Positions 43,201 through 56,122 of a stretch of 64,000 nt of DNA are shown here, in pieces; position 1 is the stretch's first letter, and each line of letters starts with the position of its first letter. A model generated the notes under the pieces. That model did no database searches, had not been told where the DNA came from, and saw only the letters and a program-made list of their open reading frames with translations. The stretch is from positions 186,001 to 250,000 of the forward strand of contig JAHQIW010000029.1 in assembly GCA_019055375.1 (NCBI GenBank). Reading direction: 5' to 3'. The stretch is from Parelaphostrongylus tenuis. Taxonomy: Eukaryota; Nematoda; Chromadorea; Rhabditida; Metastrongylidae. A program made the position numbers and the translations under genes.

Positions 43201-46200
43201 AATCGCATCAAGCACAAAATCAACACTCAACATATTCATCGCTTTTTATATGTGTCCCACTAAATGATTCAAGTGGAGATCACCGGGAGGACATCACATA
43301 GGCTCGTAATGCACCCTACCTATCAAAACAACAGTTTATATACTGACTCAAATCACGAGTGATAACGAGGCATGCCTCCCTGCGGTTTATAGTTGGATTG
43401 GTCAAATTAATCTAAAACGCTTCCAAGATCTTTCGCGCTGATGTTTTTTTGCTCCTGCGCAAGGATGTTGACTTCAATTTCAAATCAACTCCGTCGTGGT
43501 TCTGCGCTCTATGCGTCCCTACCGCGGTGTTCTGTCTATTAAGACACCTGTCAGCTAGGTGCTCTTCTATGCGGGCATAGAGCGGCCTAACCGTTTCGCC
43601 AATATATTTATCACTAACAGCTTTGCAAGAGATTAGATAAACTGTACCTACGCTCATGCAATCACCGTCTCTGCCGTTAGGACATATTCTACAATGTTTC
43701 TTTAAGCAGAGACGGTCATATAAGTGGTTGTAAACTACTTGGCGTTTCAGAGTATTCGGTGGTATTTCAATAATGCCCACCGATTGCTCCAAAGCCGCTC
43801 TTTTCAAACAGCGTTTTGGTACCAAAAGCGAAGTAATAAGAATTTCCTGGTTTACTATCTCTTTTCTCATCCCTCACATACGAAAAGGAGCTAGAAACAT
43901 GTTTCGAACAGCAGCCAATGTATGTACCGAGAGGGGCAGAGAGTAGAATCCGTGAAACTGGCTCGGGAAATAGCCACTTCCAATGGACACGAATTTGTAA
44001 CCCCACGGCTTAGGTTTAGAGGAAATAATGCGCCCCCGTTCATCCTTCTGTTCTTTTCAAATGAGATTAGTACAGTTATAAAACGTTGTTTGAAAAAAGC
44101 GGGTTTAGAGCAATCGGTGGCCATTATTGAAATACCACCGATTACTCTGGAACGCCAACTAGTTTTCAACCGCTTATATGACCGTCTCTGCATAACGAAA
44201 GATTGTAAAATATGTCCTGACGGCAGAGACGGTGATTGCATGAGCATAAGTACAGTCTACCTAATCTCTTGCAAAGCGTGCAGCGATAAAGATATTTGCG
44301 AAACGGTTAGGCCGCTCTATGCCCGCATAGAAGATCACCCAGCTGACAAGCGTCTTAATCGACGGAACACCGCGCTAGGGACGCATAGAGCACAGAAGCA
44401 CGACGGAATTCATTTTCAAACTGAAGTCACCATCCTTGCGCAGGAGCAAAAAAAACAACAGCACGAAAGATCTTGGAAGCGTTTTGGATTAACTCGACCA
44501 ATCCAACCATAAACCGCAGGGAAGAATGCTTTGTTGTCACTCGTGATTTGAGTCAGTTTATAAGACTGCTGTTTTGATGGGTAGGGTGCATTACGAGTTG
44601 ATGTGATGTGCTCCCGGTGATCTCCACTTGAATCAATTGGTGGAACACATATAAAAACCGGTGAATATGTTGAGTGGTGATTTTGTGCTTGATGCGATTG
44701 AAATCTAGGTCTGGTGATTTCTTCTAAAGGAATAATGGATGTGTTTGACTGATTGGATTGCGAACAATTTGACCTTTCCAGGCTCTGAAGAAGGCGAACT
44801 GTCGAAACCTCAGCTGTGAAATAATGTTGAATGCGATACCTCGTGTTTTGCTTGAAGAAGAAAATCAGAAATTACATTGAAGTATGCCGAAGTTAATACA
44901 CAGTCGGTCTTGGGAACTATCATCATCAATGATCTTCGCAACTGAGCATGAAATCGGCTTTTGCTCAAGTATTTCGGTTTTCTCTAGGTTATCACTGAAT
45001 GCTGGTTGAGTTGACTGTTTCTGGAATCGTGGAGGTCGCCGAGCTGTGATATTCCCACAACCTAGCACTCATTACCTGTCTTTATGGACCGAAAGTAGGT
45101 TCCTCTCCAGCAATTGAGATTGGCTTTTCATTGTTTTCCTTATAAGCAGAAAGAACAAGAGATTAGTTTTGCAAGCTCCTGGCTGAGTGAGTTCCGGGTG
45201 AGACAAAAACTTCTTGCGTATTCAACAACATGTAGAATAATGTATATAATTTTTCACTTGATCTCATCAATCGCAGTATGAATGATTACTACCAAACAAA
45301 ACGACTGACCTGCATTTTTTTCATGAAGTTGTATATCCATTCTTCAATTTTAATTTGTATTACGGTGAGTAGCATGGAGACTATAGAAAGGCCCGCAATG
45401 ACCAACCAAAACATCAAGATAAGCATATGGGGATGATCTGGGACGACATCACCTATAAAATGGCTGCATCAACTTTTTGAGTGAAGTTAAAGCCGATGAA
45501 TCAAGTAGATAGTTATCAAATCGAAGCTCTATTTTACCAAGACGTTTTGGGAAAACGACGGAAATGTAGTAGATCAGGTGCATTCATCTCATTCATTAGG
45601 AGGATTCTCTCTTCCTCAATACTTTTTAGCCCAAAAGATATGATTGGCCTAGTGTAAGTTAGGATAATAACGCTTTCCAGTTTTAAAGACTTCCATCAAA
45701 TTAGATTTATATTCAAGAAATCTTTCTGGCTATCGACTGGAGGATTATATGGTGATTGAAGTACTGACTGAATCCTTATACCTAGTCCGATGGTGGAGAG
45801 TGAAATGAAGAAGAAGTAAAGACTGGTGAAAAATGTCCATTTTTTCTCCCAAATCAGAAAGACGCCGGCACAAATGCAGATCCAACTCAAGCATATTAGC
45901 AGCGCTAGCCATACTGGAATCGTCCTAAAGAAACTCACATGTAGTTTTTATCACTTATATAGTGCTTCTGTACCAAATACATTTCTAGGTTTTTTCCTTT
46001 TTCAAAGTAGTCTAATCATACACATGGACTTATAGTCGACTGTTTTTAAAACCTCGCTATAAGGGATTCAATATAACTCGTTAAAGCTTTCTATAGCTTT
46101 AGCGAGGTTTCTTCGCAAGATTTCAAAAACGGTTGACTATTAGTCCATATTTATTGATGACAGCCGAAAACTCGACTGGAAAAATATCACCCGAATGTTC

Positions 46201-49200
46201 ACATTTAGCGGGACATACGAACTGTCCAACATTTCTTGCTATTAGCAGAAGCGACCTGTCGGACGCGTGGCATTGATGATGGCGGTGCAGCCAAAACGCA
46301 TATATGTCACAAATTAAAGACTTCAGAAAGGCTGTAAAAAATTCTAACGAGCCTAAGAAACTGTCAAATGCGCTATTATATTACTTAGTGTTTGGGTGTT
46401 CTATATTATGTGAAGGGAGCAAATGATGATTGCACGACTTTATTAATAATTTGAACTGAAACTTTTGATATGGTTTTAGTAGAAAATCAATCGTTATCTG
46501 TCCCCTTCTACTACGTTGAGGAAAAAGCTTCTTAACACCCGCGTATATTCAGATTTTCTTTGTTTCAAATTACAGGTTATTGCAAATTCATGAGAATATC
46601 CCAGAAATATTTTTATAAGAAACTCCCACGGGCACACTGGTTATAGTGTATCAAATTTAATTTACTCTTCGGATATCAAATTGGCGATGGACAAGATTGA
46701 ACTTCGGGTTTTGATACACTATTGATGGAAGCGACAACTTTCGTCAAGAGATGCTGAGAAGGAGATGCGTTGTGCCGAAGGTGAAGAAACTGGAGCCAGG
46801 TATGTGTTGCAAAGCGGTATAAACGATTTAAAAGTGGTGTTTGGATTGCCAAGCTCCACGAGTTGTACGTCAAAATCCGTCCAGCAAAAAGATCATGACT
46901 TGCGTTTGGTGGAAATTCAAAGGTGTACTGCATTTCAAGCTTGTTTCAGATAGTCGCGTGCCAAACTCTACTGCGGGCAACTGAGCCAAGTCTACTATGC
47001 GTTGAAGGAAAATACCCGACATTGATTCGTCTAAAACGCGCGCTCTTTCAGCAGGTTAATGCCAAACGTCGTACTGCAGAAAAGACTAAAAAAAAGTACC
47101 ATGAACTGGAAGGAGACTGAGCCTTACCCTGCCCAGCCTACCGTCCAGATGCTGCGCCGTCCGACAATAGTTTTTTCCACTCAGTGTAGCACTTCTTACA
47201 TAGACGCCAATTCAGGACATTTGATCAGATTATAGAGGCATCTTAAAAATTCATAATTCAAATCTCAAGGTGGCTTTTTGAGGAGATCCAAAAGCTTGCA
47301 GATTGTTGGCCGATCGTGGCTAATGATGGTCTTTATTTCAAAGATATTTATTGTTGTTTTCATTCGCATTCATGCATGAATTTTGAATTTTCAACGGGTA
47401 TTAAGAAACTTTTTTATCATCCTAATACGTGGTCTTCTTCAAAATAAAGGTTCACAATCTCGTACAGCCAATGGTCAAAAGTACACTGCGATGAATGTTG
47501 ATGTCATACGTGCCTGGAAGGATAGAAACATTAACTTGGATTATTGCAAGACCTCATTACAAGTCGTTGCATTAGTCAGACTTACGTTCAACCGCGAACC
47601 TTTGTATGGAGCATATTTAGGGTTGATTTTCTGCTTTATTTCAGTGGCAACAATTAAGGAACTTTCGTGAGCTACATAGAACTTTTGATGTGCTGTAAAT
47701 TTTTAACAAAACCGCTTAGAATGTCATTTGAAAAAAGCGTTAAAATTGACTGTGAATTCTGATTCTGTGGTAAAAAACGTGCCAAACGTCGCTTTGTGAT
47801 AACTACATTAAGAAGAATTTGTAATCTGAAACAATGTAGAAACACGGCAATTGAGATGGTGATTAGGGGACGATTCGTCAAACCAGAGCTATGCAGGCAA
47901 AATTATCGTTCACGGACAGCAGAACCGTGGTAAGATGGTTCATTGCTCTATGGGCATATCAGCCGCTCTAATTGTGTGTGCCTCAACTCTTCGCCGAATA
48001 TCCTCTGGCAGGAGAGTGCTAAGGTCGAGGTGGTCTGCTGCCACATTATATCTGTTCAGTGCTACCTGGATAGCATTTATGTACGATTAAATCTCAATAT
48101 TTCCTTGTTGAACTTTTTGTCGCAATTAATTAGCGTACTCTTGACGGTTATCGTCCTTAGAGGAGAGATGTATTGGGTTATTTATAAAGTCTTGATTATC
48201 ATTCCATTAGCGTTCAAGACGTTTAATCGCTCTTGTTAGTAAAGCCTGACGTGAGGAATGTACTGATAACATCTTTTAATGAACGTAAGCGTACTCGTGT
48301 TTGGATTCCTCGCTTTGAGGTAGATCAGACGAGTAGCACTGAGTGTATGCGTGCGTTGAGCTGTGTACACGGTTGAGCGTCGTGCTCAGTGTCATTGGCG
48401 TCTTTGACTTATTTGAATTTGGCCAGTGCACCAGCTTGTGTTGAATTCCTTGAGCCGGCTGAGTTTCCCAATGCACCAGGTGCTTCCTCAAGATTCTGTT
48501 TTGGTTTATACTGTGAACAGTTGTAGGCATGACACTGTTTGAGTGTCATGGGAAACACTTCGTGGTTGCCAGTTAGAGGGCACGAGCCTTTGTGTCGCAC
48601 GGAAACAAACACGAGCGGCCGATATGGCAAACACGAACCGGCTGTTGTGACTCACCATGCAACGATTAAGTATAGTGATTATCTAGAAAAATGTACATTA
48701 ATAGTCAAGAGCATAAGAGTTAAGAAAAATGGCAGTTCTTCGGTCGAATGACCACTGTAATCCATAAGCTTTGGTAGTAAGGCAACAAACACCAAATTTA
48801 CTAACCAGGAGTTATTAGAAGTGTATTATTGCGGTATCGCTGAATAGTGCATTTTCTTATGAACATTTTGGTGTGCGACCTGCCTATACTCGCTCTAAAA
48901 TAGAGCAGTATTGGGAACAAATTCGCTTGCTCCTCATGCACGAATGGCGCTAAGGGAAAAATGCTAGCGAGGAGGTGCTCAAGTCTACTGAAATCTGGGA
49001 CGGTGATACGGTTGCAGAAACGGCTGCTAAGAAGTGGTTTGCGAAGTCCAAAGCTGAAGAGAACAGTCTGGAGGATCGCTCGCATTCCGGCCCTTTACAA
49101 GAAGCTCCATTGATCTTGCGCGTCTCTTCTCTAGCAAGTTTCTATATGAGACATTCGTGAATGAGTAGCAAGCAAATTAATTCCCAAAACAGCTCCATAT

Positions 49201-52200
49201 CAGAGCGAGTATAGTCAAGTTGTATAGATGTATAAGTTGTATACCAGAGCAAGTTGTATAATGACCGCAAGAAAATGCGCAGTTGGACGATGCCAGAATA
49301 ATACAATAATGATTCTGGTAAATAAATTAGGTGTTTACTGCTCTATCGACAAAACTCATAAAGCGACCAATTTGAACGCGGCTGGAGAAGTGGTTTTTAT
49401 GCTTTTTGAAACATTTCCAAAGTATCCAGACCATAGTATTCATTCACAATCAAACAACTCTTTAGAGAACCAATAAATTAACCTTTTTTTTAACTGTCAA
49501 TTCATTCCTCTTCAGTCGACTGTTTTTATAGACCTTGCTCAAAAGGAATGATAATCTAGTCCGTAAGAATGTTTAGAACCTTACCGAGATTGTTATGTCA
49601 AGCCATATGCGTTTCGGAGGTATCGCCACACCCATCAGTGGCTGTGACTTGACAACTTTGGGAGGGCTTCAAACAATTTTGCAGATTATATCGAATGTTT
49701 AAAGCGAGGTTAGAAAACAGTCGATAAATGGATTAGTTTATATCTACCAGCCACAATCCATCGACTGATGAAGTAGTGATGACACAATATCATTGTACGT
49801 TGTGCTATCACCATACGCCTACCTAACCCTCCAATATTCGATCTCGGTAAGGCCTTGAACCTTACAGAATATTTTGTATGTCCACAGCTAGGCTGAAAAA
49901 CAGTCGAGATGGATTATTAGTAATCTTCTGATCACGTAACATATTTTGAGCCTTTTGTGAAGCTTGGTAGAGAACTGACACAGTACTAAACGGGCCTGTT
50001 TCACCGTTGCAAGCTTATCTGTAGCCTTTCGGTCCAGCCGATCTTTTAAAGACACACCCCATACTTATGAAGGAATCGACACCGAATAAATTACACAAGT
50101 CAGAAGATAAATCCTCCGACATTGCAGTGACCAACAGTAGAGCTCGTGGCCGGTAAAATGAGTCATGTCTCTTTATTTGACTGTTTTTACAGACCAAGCT
50201 CAAAAACTAATAAGTTGATGATTACATAAAATGTTTTGAGCCTTTTTTAAGGTCTGGTAGGTCACTTATTGGCATTCGAAATCCATTCTTTCATAAGTAA
50301 GAGTGCATCTCCGAGGGATCGGCTGAACGAAAATGCCCTGTGCTACAGATAAGCCTTCAAGGAAGAAACGGACTCGTCTGATGCTGTATGAATGCCTTAC
50401 CAGACCTCAAAAAGGCGTAAAACATGTTATGTGATTATCAAATTAGTATTGTCATTTCATTGTTTCTTCTTGCTCTCTACGAACTGCGCAATAGAACGAC
50501 TGTCTTGAAAGATCCGACGGGCACAACTTTATCGTATCTCACGGCAAATGTAGACATATTTTTCTAGACAAGAAATGGCGCTTCTCACATTCTACCCTTC
50601 TCAGAGCAACCGAAATTTGTGAGAAAGGAAAAATAAGAAGAATTAAACACCGCGTGTTTTCCTAGGACATTGTTTGAAAAATATAAGAAGACGGAATAGA
50701 GTGAAATCAGCACACCGATGAGCATATGTAAAGGATGAACCTCTAACGCTCATCAATCCGTGGAGTGATAACAGAGCAGGAGTTACGGTAGTGCAAATGG
50801 TTAGCACGCACCCAAAAAAAAAGTGAATATAGATTTGATTCCCGGTTACTTCCCTTCTAGATCCAAAGTACTGCATATCACTAATCATTATCCGACGCAT
50901 AATTTCGACATTATATCACCGCTAAAAGAACGGCTGAATAAAGAATTCTTGCGGGTTATCAATCACTTGGGAATGCAGCATGAGCCATCGACCCTATTAA
51001 GTAACGTATAAGTTGTTCAATGAATGCTGGATTCATACGCAAGCTCATTGAATTGCAAGCATGAGCTAAATTCGTATTTTGACACTTTCATACAAATCTT
51101 GTTCAATTTCCAGTACCTATGACTTGGGTGGAATGTGATAGCCTGGGATACGGTAAGAAACAGCAAAATTTTTCCTACTTTCCTTCACATCTAAGTAAAA
51201 ATTGCTAAGATAATTGACCATAGCTACGCAGATGACAAGTTTAATATGCACTTTTCCTTAGTTTAAAATTACACTGACCTTGATCCGAGACCTGGTACTT
51301 CGAGAATTTTCCGTTTCATTGGGTATGTGACCGCCTCCATTATTTCAGGCGATAAAGCCATGTTGGAACCAAAAGGTCTAAGAAAATGATGGCATTTGAC
51401 ATAGAATACACTTCTATTCAAAACACTTCGTCTTTGCGTTTGCGATAATTCTTCGTAGTTTTCAAAAATTAAAATCTAATCTCGATGAAGATGGCAAACG
51501 TCTGCAGTACAACGCACTGAACAAATATCGCATGTATTGAACAAGTTGCCACGTGTGCGTATTTAAAAAGTGCTTTTGAATAGAATAAGTATGAAAACAC
51601 TCACTCATGCTTTCTACCACTCATGAGACGTCTTCTGGTCTCTCTTTGCGCTTTCTTGATGTTTTCACGATGTCTTATCCATGCTCGAGCAATCGTTTGT
51701 TCCAAAAAGCGACCGAATCTTGCCAAAATCGCCAAAACTAGTGGAATACCTAAAATTGCTCAGAATTCAACAGTCACGCTAGTATATTTACATTGTATGC
51801 ATACTAGAATACAAAATAAAGCCAAGTAAAGAATTCTATGATATCTTCCTTTTGTGATTCTAACAGGCTATCTAAAACCCGTCTTACTCTAACTTGAGCT
51901 GTTTCAGTTTGGGCCTGATGTTCAACACTTGATCGTTTCTTTTATGCATTAGCGTAGTGAGCTTCTTGAATATTCTCTAGATCCCAGAAATATGATTTCT
52001 GAACCATCACCTGTATCACCTGTCACCTGTCGTCCCGTTGATCGTCGAGTGACTCGAGCGGGTACCAGCAACTCTTCCATTTTTCCCTATCGCGTGCAAG
52101 AGAAGCCCAGTGGGTCCTCCTTGCTCTAGGAATTCGCTGAGCATCATATCTTTCTTCCATCGCTTTCGTGAAGAAATCGGACCAACTGGTCAGTGGTCTT

Positions 52201-55200
52201 CCTTTAGAGCGCTTGACGTCCCGAGGAATCCAGTCGGTAACGGCTCTCGTCCATCGGTTGTCGTTGAAGCGCATCACGTGTCCGGCCCACCTTATTTTCG
52301 ATATCCTGGCGTGTAGAACGGCGTCTCTGATTTTCGATCGTTGACGTAGGTCGGAAGTTCGGATCCTTTGTCTCATTTGCGAAATACGGGATACTCCTAG
52401 CATCGACCTTTCGACTGCGCGTTCGATAACGGCAAGTGATCTTTCATCCTGTTTACGTAGCGACCAGGTTTCTGCTGCATACGTTAGGGCAGGGATAATT
52501 GTCGAGTCGAAAAGGTGGGCACGGAGTCGGATGTTTTTTGTCCTCTTCACTACATCTTCGATGCTCTTAAACGTTCCCCAAGCCGCTCGTTTCCTTCTGC
52601 TCAACTCTGGGGCTAGGTCGTTCATCATGTTGATTTCACGACCTAGATAGATGTAACTGGAGCATTCGGAAATTGTCGTTCCGTTGAGCGTGAATGGGGC
52701 ATTAGAAACCCATCCGTTCCTCATGAACATTGTTTTCGTTAGATTCAGCTGAAGACCGATCTTTCCACAGGCGTTATCGAAATCAGTCAACATTCGTTCC
52801 GCTTGGCTGATGTTTGGTGTTATGAGAAAAATATCGTCAGCAAAGCGAAGATGGTTTAATTGTCGACCGTCAATTTTCACTCCCATTTCGTCCCATTCTA
52901 ATGTTCGCATGACGTTTTGCAGGGTGGCAGTGAATAGTTTTGACGATATTGTATCGCCTTGTCGAACCCCTCTTCTTACGTCAATGGTGATATTGTTGTA
53001 GAATGGAGATATTCTGGTCGTGAAATCTTTATAAAGCTCACGAAGGATCATTATGTACCGAGTAGGGACGCCCTGGTTATCCAGAGCCTCTATAACCGCT
53101 TCTGTTTCCACTGAATCAAAGGCTTTTTTCAGATCGATAAAAGTGAGACAGAGTGGTTGTTTGTACTCTCGCGAAACTTCAATGAGTCTTGTGATCGTGT
53201 GGATGTGGTCCATGGTACTAAATCCTTTCTGAACCCTGCTTGTTCGCATGGCTGTCCTTCGTCCAGTGTTCTGTCAATTCTGTTCAGGATGACTCGAGTA
53301 AAGAGTTTATAGACAACGGACAGCAAGCAGATTGGGCGATAATTGCCTATGTCGTGAAGGTCTCCCTTTTTGAACAACAATACGGTCTTGCTGGTTTTCC
53401 ATTAGATAGGGGCCTTGCATTCTGACAGGTAGCGAGTGAAGAGTCGAGCCAGGGTGTTGATAAGAACTGGCGGCAGGTTCTTCAGGTGTTCTGGTCTAAT
53501 CCTGTCTGGACCGGGTGTTGTTCTGTTTTTCACCGACGATATAGCATGTCGGATTTCGGAAGGAAGGACCGGTGGAACGACATATTCGTCCTCTTTCAAT
53601 TTATATGACGGTAAGAGAACATGGCTAGCGAAGAGATCCGAGTAATACTGGTGGATGATTTTCTCCATAGCCCTTCTGGAAGCTGTAAGTGTCCCGTCAG
53701 GGTGTCGGAGTGCAATCATCTTGGTCTTATAGTTGGCGAAGCCTCGCTGGGCTTTGCGAATGCTCTTCCCAGCTTCTGCAGCTTCTGCCATAACTGCTGC
53801 TCTTCTCTCTTTAAGGTCTTCTTTTATCGCTTCTCTGCATCGTTTCGCAAGTTCGGACGTAAGGTTTCGGTTACCTGCGGCTCGTGCGATTCCACGTTGA
53901 CGTATCAGCTCGAGTGTCTGCGGAGACAAGCGTCTCTTCGTGACCTTAGGACTTTCGGCTTTTTCAGCGCCAACGTGAAGATATTCAACGAGTCGATCGT
54001 ATTCTTCGTCGATGTTGTCGACAAACGGTATCTTCCCAAGAGCCGACTAATGATTTGAATACATCCCAGTTTATGGTAGTTCTGGGACTTCGTTGTTTGA
54101 ATTTAGCGGCTTTCTCTCCTCTCCTCGAAAATCGGAACGTTGCGCGAAGGAGGCGATGGTCTGATCCCGTGTAGAACTTGGGAACAACAGCGACGTCGGT
54201 CAGGCAAAACCTTCGATTTACTATGATGTGATCTATTTCGTTATGGTACTCTCCATTGGGAGACTCCCACGTCCATCGCTGAGAGAGAGGCTTTTGGAAT
54301 TGCGAGTTACCATGGATGGTTTGGGTCGTCATGATAAACTCGGATAGCCTCTCACCCTGTTCATTCCATTCTAGTCCGTGGGTCCCTATGTGACGTTCTT
54401 CAGACGTTCTTCTAGGTCCAATTTTTGCGTTAAAATCTCCGACAATGACCTTGAAGAACCATAAGAGAGTCAATTCTGAATTTTTTCAGTCCTCAATTGA
54501 TTGTTGATGTTGTTAATTATTTGGTACTCTTTTTCATTATTAAGAAATTAGCGGAAATATGAGCTACAAAGGACTCATTTACACAGGAAGATGTTTTGTT
54601 ATTAAAAAAAAATTTGACAATACCGATAATCGCGTACGCTACTGACAATGCTCTTCCAGCAACTGTGCGTGGAAAGATGTTACCATAACCTAAAACCTTG
54701 AACATAGATTCTCATGATTGATACTTTTACCTTATAGAAAAAGTAGTATGCGGTAGCATCACGAAAAGACATTATTAAAATAACGTTATATGAAACTCAT
54801 CGATTGTAGTAAGTATTGTCCCCACGTAAAACAGTGCTCCCCACATGTCCCACTGCAATGCGTCTGGTAGTTTCACACTCTGCAGTTCGTTCTCATACCA
54901 CAGTAGAATATACCTTAAGAAGAAGACGCCTCGGAACTTTGTTCTCATTTAGCTTCTGGTAAAAAAAAATCTTGAGGCACTTGCCTGACTTCGGCAAACC
55001 GATGACTTCTTTCTTTGAAAAAATCACCAACGATTTTTTGAGCGGTTTTGTTTCGCAATCTTTGCAGATAAAATGCCTCCTCACTGAAAGGTATTCCAGA
55101 AGAAATTAAGCTGACGGAAATTGAACAAAACAAGTCACATATATTATGTATAAATTCATATAAAGGGAGCACATGTGGCCCAGTGGTCACAGGTGCTTTG

Positions 55201-55753
55201 CGTCGCACATAAGGTCGATGCGATCTCGCGCTCATGGCTCGCCAAGCCGTTCATTTCTCTGGTGTCGGTAAATCGGTACCAAACTGCTCGCAAACCTGTC
55301 CAGGAGTATATGCAGCACTGACTAGATATAGAGGAGGCCTCCCCGAGTCATCGTAAAAGCCAGATATGCATTCAGTCACCTAAAGCGAAGTTAAAAATTG
55401 AGGAAGAATTCATGAAGCATCCCATAGGGATTGGTCAATGCGAGAGCTTTATCCTTTATCTATTATATATACAAAAAGTGATTCCGCAGTAACTTGATCT
55501 CAGGCGGGAGTTAAGCCCATGTTTCACTCTTATCGAGTGGCACGTGATACCATTACATCACCAAGGCCACCGCTTTGTAACCAGTCCGTCTTCGATATAA
55601 ACTAGCGAAATTGTCGGCAAGGGTTTGGTCTAATGAGCACAATTCTTTCATTCATTTCTTACAGTCTTTTGAACGAACATCAACATCATAAAACTCATAG
55701 AAAGCAGTAAACCAAAGAACTTTAGGTTGTACATACATTTATATATACGTATT

Positions 55754-55792
<39 letters not shown>

Positions 55793-56091
55793 GATAAAGG
55801 ATAAAGCTCTCGGCGTTGATCAATCCTCGAAGGATGCGCCATGCATTCAACTTAAATTTTTAAATTCGTTTGAGGTGATTGAATGCATATATGGCCTTTA
55901 CAATGACTCGCGGTGGCCTCCTGCTGAACCGAGTCAGTGCTGCTTCTCCTCCCAGACAAGTCTGAGACCAGTCTGGTACCAATTTGCTGACCCCGGAGGT
56001 ATGGATGGCTTGGCGAGCCATGAGCACGAGATCGAACCATTGACCTCGTGTGCGACGCAAACACTTCTAACCACTGCGTCACATGCGCTCT

Positions 56092-56122
<31 letters not shown>

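Larger units (their letters stand above)
52012..54456 (-). mobile_element. RTE-type LINE (copy B), inserted in K2P intron 5
   Basis: 5'-truncated in the endonuclease domain; otherwise the best-preserved RTE here. Order: GDFNAKIG, IDHIIVN and GSDHR of the APE endonuclease, the linker, then RT with fingers, palm (RFADDIFLITPNI) and thumb, and a C-terminal block ending CWYPLESLDDQRDD. The 3' end has CACCTGT tandem units. Defects: a frameshift near 54030, a TAA at about 53404, and a frameshift near 53240. Same strand as the K2P gene. Confidence 0.93.

Noticed and set aside
44865..45100. Minus-strand frames after K2P exon 9 (GENEKPISIAG-like and MLGCGNITARRPPRFQ)
   Set aside because: An exon at 42543 joins exon 9 in phase 0 with typical TWK tail sequence, so these are intronic.
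51623..51829. Plus-strand 68-codon frame starting MRRLLVSLCAFLMFSRC, looking like a secreted peptide
   Set aside because: It is the exact opposite strand of K2P exon 6, which has phase-matched splice sites and conserved M2 sequence.
52023..53249. 408-codon ORF as a host gene
   Set aside because: Reverse transcriptase of an RTE element, with frameshifts and a stop in its upstream part.
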